Origin: Clostridiales bacterium
Lineage (GTDB): Bacteria > Bacillota > Clostridia > Oscillospirales > Oscillospiraceae
Length of the DNA: 6,873 nucleotides
Direction: 5' to 3'
Assembly: GCA_003533405.1 (NCBI GenBank)
Contig: DQDL01000080.1
Span: 1 to 6,873 of the forward strand
The position numbers and the translations under genes are program-made. This document shows, in pieces, positions 5,275 to 6,873 of this stretch; position 1 is the first letter of the stretch, and every line of letters begins with the position of its first letter. The notes beneath the pieces were generated by a model, which saw only the letters and a list, made by a program, of their open reading frames with translations, did not search any database and was not told the DNA's origin.

Positions 5275-6717
5275 TCACTTTCTCCATGTTGCGGGGGCGA
5301 ACATAATAAGCAGGGGGAATATCTCAAGGCGGCCGAGGAACATGTCAAAGCACAGGGCAAGCTTACTCAGAACCGACAGGCCCGACACGCCGTAGGTGAA
5401 GGTATTTGCATCGATGCCGTAGCCGATGTTGCCGATGCTGGATATGGCAACGACGATGCCCTTGCCGAAGTCGAGCCCGTCGAGCGAGAGTATCACCGCC
5501 GTTAAAACGAGCGCCATGAGATACGCAACGGCAAAGCTGTTTACCGACGACACGGTCTCCTCGTCGACGACCTCGTCATCGACCCTTATAAGGTGCACCG
5601 AGCCCGGGGTGATGGTCTTGGCGATGGCTCGATAGGTGCTTTTTGCAAGGATCATGACCCTTGAAAGCTTCATGCCGCCGCCGGTCGAGCCCGCCATCGG
5701 TCCCGTTATCATGAGCACCAGCAGCAGCGCCCATACAAACGGCGACCACAGCCCTGCGTCAACGGACACATAGCAGGTGGTGCTGATAATTGAAATAACC
5801 TGAAACAGCGAATGGCGGATATCCTCGCCGACGGTCGCAAACTGCGCAGCCGACGAGATGCCGATGACGAGCGCCATGCCCAGAACGAGCACGCCGAACA
5901 CCCGCAGCTCGTGATTGCGCCTTATACGCAGAAACTCACGGGCGATGAGACAGTAGAAAATGCTGAAGCTCATGCTGCACAGCGTCATGAACACCAGCGT
6001 CACGGTCTGAGCATAGCTGCCGTAGGACACCAGGCTGTTGTTTTTAATGGAAAAGCCGCCGGTGCTGACGGTGGAGAGTGCAATGTTCACGCTGTCAAAC
6101 AGCGGGATATCGCCGAGGACGAGCAGGATGACCTGCACGGCGGTCAAAAGGATGTATATCTCGTACAGAAGCTTTGCCGACTTCTGCATCCTCGGGACTA
6201 ATTTTCCCGCCATGGGGCCGGGGAACTCCGCACGCAGCAGGAACATCGAGCCGCCCTCACGGGCAGTGGGCATGATTGCGAGCATGAACACCAGAACACC
6301 CATGCCGCCGACCCAGTTTGTGATGCTGCGCCAGAGCAAAATTGCCCTCGGCGCTGCCTCGACATCGTCCAATATCGTTGCGCCCGTTGTCGAAAATCCC
6401 GACACGGTCTCGAATATCGCATCGCCCGGAGCGGTGATGACGCCGCTCACATAAAACGGTATAGCGCCGAATACGGAGATGACTATCCACGCAAGTGCAA
6501 CGGTCACGCAGCCGTCTCTCGACCCCAAGCCGGCACTCGGCCGCTTTACCGCCGCAAGCGGGAGCCCCACGACGAGCACCGCCGCGATCGCAATCGCAAA
6601 GCCGTGCATTGCGGCTCGGTCGCTGTCGGCAAACGCCAGCAGCAGCGGTGCCAGCATAAATACCGCCTCCATGCACAAAATCGTACCGACGGTTTTTCTT
6701 ATCGTTTGAAAATTCAT
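5275..6717 (-). CDS. trkH: Trk-family potassium uptake membrane subunit
   Basis: A 480-residue integral membrane protein of the TrkH/KtrB superfamily, which forms a dimer of four-fold pseudo-repeated pores and imports K+ under control of the cytoplasmic TrkA ring. The four pore loops are visible: STTGAT (109-114), STGGFS (218-223), STTCYV (312-317) and SSIGNIGYG (426-434). The cytoplasmic hinge GSTGGGMKLSR is at 343-353, and the family C-terminus GRLEIFPLLIMFAPATW is at 462-478. Length matches the family. Oddity: the third loop has Cys315 (codon TGC, bases 5775-5773) where the family filter position is normally glycine; the other three loops keep theirs. The ATG at 6717 lies nine bases after the trkA stop. 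The only ribosome site is AAGGAG in the last two sense codons of trkA (6735-6730), twelve bases upstream, which implies coupled translation. Two unknown genes follow in the same unit. Confidence 0.96.
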   Translation of the reverse strand: MNFQTIRKTVGTILCMEAVFMLAPLLLAFADSDRAAMHGFAIAIAAVLVVGLPLAAVKRPSAGLGSRDGCVTVALAWIVISVFGAIPFYVSGVITAPGDAIFETVSGFSTTGATILDDVEAAPRAILLWRSITNWVGGMGVLVFMLAIMPTAREGGSMFLLRAEFPGPMAGKLVPRMQKSAKLLYEIYILLTAVQVILLVLGDIPLFDSVNIALSTVSTGGFSIKNNSLVSYGSYAQTVTLVFMTLCSMSFSIFYCLIAREFLRIRRNHELRVFGVLVLGMALVIGISSAAQFATVGEDIRHSLFQVISIISTTCYVSVDAGLWSPFVWALLLVLMITGPMAGSTGGGMKLSRVMILAKSTYRAIAKTITPGSVHLIRVDDEVVDEETVSSVNSFAVAYLMALVLTAVILSLDGLDFGKGIVVAISSIGNIGYGIDANTFTYGVSGLSVLSKLALCFDMFLGRLEIFPLLIMFAPATWRK

Positions 6718-6726
6718 GGCCGCCGC

Positions 6727-6873
6727 TTACTCCTTGGCAAATATATCGTTCAGATCCAAAATATCACGCCCCGCCGTTGTCACGACGACGACGGTATCGC
6801 CCGCCGAGAGCCTGTCACGGCCGCCGGGTATCTTTATCTTGCCCATGCTGTTGATGCACGCAAGCAGTATGCC
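6727..6873 (-). CDS. trkA: Trk potassium-uptake regulatory subunit, C-terminal end (truncated by the window edge)
   Basis: The last 48 residues of a TrkA-type protein, which forms the NAD(H)- or nucleotide-binding gating ring on the cytoplasmic face of TrkH. The visible part is the RCK_C (TrkA_C) domain end: IKIPGGRDRLSAGDTVVVVT at about fragment residues 13-32, then the short tail DILDLNDIFAKE. The IPGGRDxLxxGDxVxVVT pattern is highly typical of the TrkA C-terminal domain. The stop TAA is at 6729-6727. The rest of the gene and the operon promoter lie beyond the window. Its final codons AAG GAG double as the ribosome site for trkH. Confidence 0.9.
   Translation of the reverse strand, partial: GILLACINSMGKIKIPGGRDRLSAGDTVVVVTTAGRDILDLNDIFAKE

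Noticed and set aside
5812..6454. Open frames on the + strand opposite trkH
   Set aside because: They are shadows of a fully conserved trkH and their products show no domain, just His/Glu- or Ser/Thr/Pro-rich sequence.

Overview
The window reads as a compact chromosomal segment from a GC-rich member of the Clostridia, most likely an Oscillospirales-type gut Firmicute. This is inferred from the gene families, the strong GGAGG-type ribosome sites, the close packing and the codon style; no rRNA or other marker is present to confirm it. I see no mobile element, CRISPR array, tRNA or rRNA.

Layout. (1) Positions 1-2836, + strand: the 3' end of trpS (tryptophanyl-tRNA synthetase), then a tagO/wecA-type polyprenyl-phosphate GlcNAc-1-phosphate transferase, then a UDP-GlcNAc 2-epimerase (mnaA/wecB). 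The last two supply the lipid-linked first sugar and UDP-ManNAc for a cell-surface glycopolymer of the teichoic-acid type. (2) Positions 2858-3715, - strand: three small uncharacterised genes in a tight, overlapping operon. (3) Positions 3764-4237, + strand: a single-domain YfcE/MJ0936-type metallophosphodiesterase. (4) Positions 4278-6873, - strand: the end of trkA, then trkH, then two uncharacterised genes. This is a potassium-uptake operon with two passengers. The two convergent gene pairs are each separated only by a hairpin terminator into which the stop codons are built. The only divergent gap (3716-3763) probably holds promoters for blocks 2 and 3.

The most notable feature is a sharp change in codon use inside the 2-epimerase gene at about position 2235-2260, at the conserved GNTVIDA motif. 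Before it, leucine is nearly always CTG and arginine CGG. After it, leucine is CTC/CTT/CTG and arginine CGC/CGT, with no CGG in the rest of the gene. Upstream genes resemble the first style and downstream genes the second. Either homologous recombination joined two lineages inside this gene, or the contig is a metagenomic assembly chimera joined at a conserved stretch. Until reads are checked, genes left and right of about 2250 should not be assumed to come from one genome.

A second notable point is a cysteine where the third selectivity-filter loop of TrkH normally has glycine. I found no clear evidence of a new multi-gene system. The best candidates for undescribed biology are the three-gene small-protein operon and the two genes behind trkH.
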